Assembly (NCBI GenBank): GCA_019636815.1
Contig: JAHBWT010000045.1
Location: 1 to 33,525 of the forward strand
Length of the DNA: 33,525 nt
Direction: 5' to 3'
Origin: Nitrospira sp.
GTDB lineage: Bacteria > Nitrospirota > Nitrospiria > Nitrospirales > Nitrospiraceae
Every line of letters begins with the position of its first letter. The stretch's first letter is position 1. Of this stretch, positions 30,634 to 33,525 are shown piece after piece. Under the pieces are notes generated by a model. It had not been told where the DNA came from. It ran no database searches and saw only the letters and a list, made by a program, of their open reading frames with translations. Both the position numbers and the translations under genes were made by a program.

Positions 30634-32794
30634 GTTCGTCCCATCCCTCGGCCTTGCCGATGTGTGCCATGAAAGAAGAAGGGTCTTTGACCTCAAGACC
30701 TGTTGAGGGAACTGATATGGGTTTCTTTTTCGAGCGCGAGACAGCTGATTTATGACGCTTGTTCGCGTTCACTTTGCGCGCGGCCCTGCCGCGCAGAAAC
30801 CCAGCCGGCGTTTCTCCACCGTCCGCCCGGTTTTCCATGCCCAGTGTGATGTTTACCACCGGAGCATTGCCGTCGTGCCGGGGAGGTGCGTGCTGGACTT
30901 CCAACGAGGACGAAGATTCGATCTGCGTCAGAATGCGAGCGTTCCTGAGCTTGCTCGTCGCTCCGGCATTTTCCACGGAACGCGTCAGCCGTACTCGTGC
31001 CTTTACCCGGTCGCTTTCGGAGACGAATTCCTCCTGTTCCTGCTTGGCCCATTTCTTCAGAACCCTGTGGAACCAGAGAGAGACGCCTTTGCTGTAATGC
31101 TGCTGGACATTGGGCAATTCCTGGTAGGTCAACGTACATGAATTCCACACCCGGATCTTCGAGATATCCGCAGGGTCGAACTTGATTTTGACCGGAACGC
31201 TGTTAGATGATTTGCGTCGTCTCCCCCGGGGAGCCGATGGCAACAGATCGGCGAGAAGTTCGGTGACGGTATTTCTGTCGTGAAATCTCAGCCCCTCAAC
31301 CTTCACGCCGTCTCTTGTCAGATTCGCATTTTTGACATAACCGCAAGCATCGTCGATGCGCGTCAGATCATCGAGGACATCGATACCGTGTATTTTCGTC
31401 AGCTTCTCCCAACGCTTTAGCGGTATGTCATCAATGCCGCGGTGATGCTGGTACTGATAGACTTCAAGAACGAACTGAAGAACAAGCTTCTCCAGATGAT
31501 CGATCGTCATGCATGCCTGCTTGCGGGGATCTATGTCCTGTTCACGCAGCTCTTTCGGCGGTGCGGGAACGCCCCCGGGCAATTTGTGCAGCAGGCTTGT
31601 ATTGAGAGTGCCAAAGAAGCGCTCGATGTACACCTTGAACTCCGGTGTCTTGACGGGCGCCCATTCGACATCAACGCCGCAGTCGCGCAGAGCGTCCTGC
31701 AGCGAGGCGCCGACGTTCTCCAATCCATTGTCCAGAATAAAAAGGACCGGACATCCAAACGCCGTGAATTGCTTGCGAAGGTCGGGAAATTTCTGCGCGA
31801 TAATACCTTCCTTCGGCGTCAAAACCCCTTTGATGCAGTTCATGACGGCATAGATGCTGGGCGGTTCGAAAGTGATGAATATCGCTAGAATCATTCTCGT
31901 GCATACATCGATGGCAGCCACAAGCGTCGGACGTCCGAGAACACTGCGGCCGTCATTGGCCACGATGATGAAGGCATCGAGGGTCGTCGCGTCGATCATG
32001 ACGATATCGAGCGGCCGCTTTGCATCTCGGGCGCTACTGGATCCTCGATACCGCCAGCGTGCCGCTTTCTCCCCGTACTTCTTCTTGAGAAGGTCGTAAT
32101 TTTCGCACTGTCTGATCCAGGTACGGACGGTTTCGTGACTGGGACAATTGCGCCCGGAATACCGACCATATCTTCTTGCGCGCAAGTTGAGGATATCTAT
32201 GAGGCGCTTCAATCGATCATAGGCCCCTGCAACTGTTCTCTCTCGCTTCTCGTAGAACCAGTAAACGCATTTGAAAAGCAGCGTCACTGTTTCCTGTGAC
32301 ATGCGGAGGGGCGCAGACCGACTTGATCTGTAACCCATAATGGAGATCGGCCGAAGGCCGTTTTCGATTCTGTTCCTTATGTCTCTTCGCAATGTTCCTG
32401 CGCTTGGCCGATAATTTGCGTCGTCAAGATCCTTCGGCAAGTCAAAGTTCCGAATGAACGCATTCAGTGACTTGTCGGACAGGGCGACCGGTGATTTGTC
32501 GTATTCGATCAACAGCAGTTGACGGATCCTGGCCTGCGGATCGGGATCGATATTGGGATCTCGGGCTGTGGTTTTTCTGAATGTGTCTATCCTCACGCGC
32601 CTGCGGTCTTCCCGTCTCACAATCTTGAGTAGGCGATCGGCATAGCGCTTGAGGAGCTCGCTTTGCGTCATGAACAAGCTGTCATGCCCGAACTGCTTCA
32701 GCAGCAAGAGCTTGCCATCGGGCATGATGTTCTTGATCTCGTAGTCACCCTCGACTACCGAGATGATGTCACCAACGTCCAGTCTCAGAAACAT
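30626..32794 (-). CDS. tniA: TniA/TnsB-like DDE transposase (Mu/Rve type)
   Basis: A 722 aa DDE transposase of the Mu/TnsB/TniA family that joins transposon 3' ends to target DNA. The N-terminus (VGDIISVVEGDYEIKNI) opens with the Mu-type small domain, then helix-turn-helix regions that bind the element ends. The catalytic triad is Asp268 (IVMIDATTLD), Asp355 (LFILDNGLE) and Glu391 (YIERFFGTLN), spaced as in active enzymes. A Mu-type C-terminal beta-barrel and a basic tail follow; the tail of TnsB proteins contacts TnsC. GGAG lies eight bases before the ATG. It follows tnsA by 20 bp. No truncation is seen, so it is probably functional. Confidence 0.95.
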   Translation of the reverse strand: MFLRLDVGDIISVVEGDYEIKNIMPDGKLLLLKQFGHDSLFMTQSELLKRYADRLLKIVRREDRRRVRIDTFRKTTARDPNIDPDPQARIRQLLLIEYDKSPVALSDKSLNAFIRNFDLPKDLDDANYRPSAGTLRRDIRNRIENGLRPISIMGYRSSRSAPLRMSQETVTLLFKCVYWFYEKRERTVAGAYDRLKRLIDILNLRARRYGRYSGRNCPSHETVRTWIRQCENYDLLKKKYGEKAARWRYRGSSSARDAKRPLDIVMIDATTLDAFIIVANDGRSVLGRPTLVAAIDVCTRMILAIFITFEPPSIYAVMNCIKGVLTPKEGIIAQKFPDLRKQFTAFGCPVLFILDNGLENVGASLQDALRDCGVDVEWAPVKTPEFKVYIERFFGTLNTSLLHKLPGGVPAPPKELREQDIDPRKQACMTIDHLEKLVLQFVLEVYQYQHHRGIDDIPLKRWEKLTKIHGIDVLDDLTRIDDACGYVKNANLTRDGVKVEGLRFHDRNTVTELLADLLPSAPRGRRRKSSNSVPVKIKFDPADISKIRVWNSCTLTYQELPNVQQHYSKGVSLWFHRVLKKWAKQEQEEFVSESDRVKARVRLTRSVENAGATSKLRNARILTQIESSSSLEVQHAPPRHDGNAPVVNITLGMENRADGGETPAGFLRGRAARKVNANKRHKSAVSRSKKKPISVPSTGLEVKDPSSFMAHIGKAEGWDERD

Positions 32795-32814
32795 CGGTAT
32801 CGCTCCCTATGTAC

Positions 32815-33492
32815 TCAGTCGGTCGAAACAGGAAAGACAGGCGAGGCGCCGGTCAGGTTTGTATCGAGGTCGACGCCGAAATGCCTGCCGACGATCATGG
32901 CGCAGAGCTTCTTCTTGCCGACCACGCCTCCACCCAGAATCTCGACGGCTTGGGCAAAGGGTATGGTTCCAGTCGGATGTCGGAGGATTTGCTCGGTCAG
33001 CCAGAAGACTTCGCGCCGGAAGTAGCGTGTGCGCGCGTGACGCTGGATCTCTTCAGCGTTCGAATGGCGCGGCTCCGCTCTCAGATCGGAGAGGTCGAGG
33101 ACGCGGAATTTGATATTGACGGAGCGATAAATCTGCTCTGCCAGTCCGAGTTTGAAAGCGAGATCGCCTGAGATTTCGCTCGCTTTGTCCTGTTTGATCT
33201 CGACGACCTCTTCGCGCAAATCAGCGTAGAACACAGAGAAATCCGGAAAATAGGTCAGCGTTTTCCCTTCCGAGAACATTTCCAGACGATGAGGCTGCGC
33301 AAGCCACGCGACCACGTTGTGGTCAGCTTCGCACTGCTGCATGTAGAGACGCTCGGCCTGGGACTCATAGGGTTGTGCGTGCCCCGTCTTTGTGCTGTGA
33401 AAGATGCCGGTCGGGCGGCACTTGGTGCCGGTGATGATGGTCCGAAGGGGACCGCCGGTCGTACTGAATACGATCCGCGCGACGTTGTTCAT
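32815..33492 (-). CDS. tnsA: TnsA-like transposon end endonuclease
   Basis: A 225 aa TnsA-type nuclease, which cuts the 5' ends of the element so that transposition is cut-and-paste rather than copy-in. Restriction-enzyme-like catalytic residues are seen: Glu47 (YESQAERLY), Asp84 (YFPDFSV) and Glu98-x-Lys100 (VVEIKQD). The C-terminal part is helical and would contact TnsB/TnsC. Its presence separates this element from Tn5053-type tni transposons, which lack TnsA. The first gene of the operon: only 33 bp upstream are in the window, so the promoter and the transposon's right end lie outside. An AAGAGG sits immediately before the ATG, which is unusually close. Confidence 0.9.
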   Translation of the reverse strand: MNNVARIVFSTTGGPLRTIITGTKCRPTGIFHSTKTGHAQPYESQAERLYMQQCEADHNVVAWLAQPHRLEMFSEGKTLTYFPDFSVFYADLREEVVEIKQDKASEISGDLAFKLGLAEQIYRSVNIKFRVLDLSDLRAEPRHSNAEEIQRHARTRYFRREVFWLTEQILRHPTGTIPFAQAVEILGGGVVGKKKLCAMIVGRHFGVDLDTNLTGASPVFPVSTD

Positions 33493-33525
33493 CCTCTTGC
33501 AGTCGGCCCTTACCTGAGCGAGTTC

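Noticed and set aside
27890-33492. CRISPR-associated transposon
   Set aside because: TniQ is present, but there is no repeat array, no Cas gene and the TniQ is large with its own helix-turn-helix; an ordinary Tn7-like element fits better.

Overview
The window looks like a piece of an alphaproteobacterial chromosome, probably Hyphomicrobiales (rhizobia and relatives). The basis is high GC with rhizobial-type protein composition, a tryptophan-codon attenuator, and short palindromic intergenic repeats of the kind common in that order. No rRNA, convincing tRNA or CRISPR array was seen. Taxonomy is an inference.

Layout from left to right. (1) 1-3.8 kb: a TetR regulator; a tryptophanyl-tRNA synthetase preceded by a complete trp-type attenuator (leader peptide with two adjacent Trp codons, competing hairpins, terminator); and a three-gene overlapping operon (unknown 117 aa protein, XRE regulator, VOC protein) behind a palindromic operator. 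(2) 4.1-6.8 kb: three minus-strand accessory genes (DUF2971, an unknown helical protein, DUF4238). (3) 7.3-11.1 kb: an SbcD-like phosphoesterase plus SbcC/YhaN-like ATPase operon, followed by an IS3-family remnant. (4) 11.4-17.2 kb: an overlapping minus-strand operon of TerB-domain membrane protein, BrxD-like ATPase and Lhr/BrxHI-like helicase, with no methyltransferase or PglZ. (5) 17.9-20.5 kb: a compact ubiquitin-like operon: UBL-E2 fusion, JAB-E1 fusion and a Cys-rich DUF6527 protein, joined by ATGA overlaps. (6) 20.5-25 kb: a divergent WYL-family regulator and a Cas4/RecB-like nuclease + DEDD exonuclease + SF1 helicase fusion. (7) 25-27.8 kb: two unknown proteins with HEPN-like R-x4-H motifs and a small rhizobial-type protein. 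(8) 27.9-33.5 kb: a Tn7-like transposition operon tnsA-tnsB(tniA)-tnsC(tniB)-tniQ, read leftward.

Interpretation: the right edge is the transposase end of a Tn7-like element, and most genes to its left read as anti-mobile-element cargo. The element's terminal repeats and its left boundary could not be located, so it is open whether trpS and the TetR gene are cargo or host flank. The most notable observation is that a 23-bp operator between the UBL-E2 operon and the WYL regulator recurs (20 of 23 positions, in the same orientation relative to the gene it precedes) just upstream of the nuclease-helicase gene. A second short block beside it is also conserved. This suggests one WYL regulator controls a ubiquitin-like conjugation operon and a nuclease-helicase as a single system.
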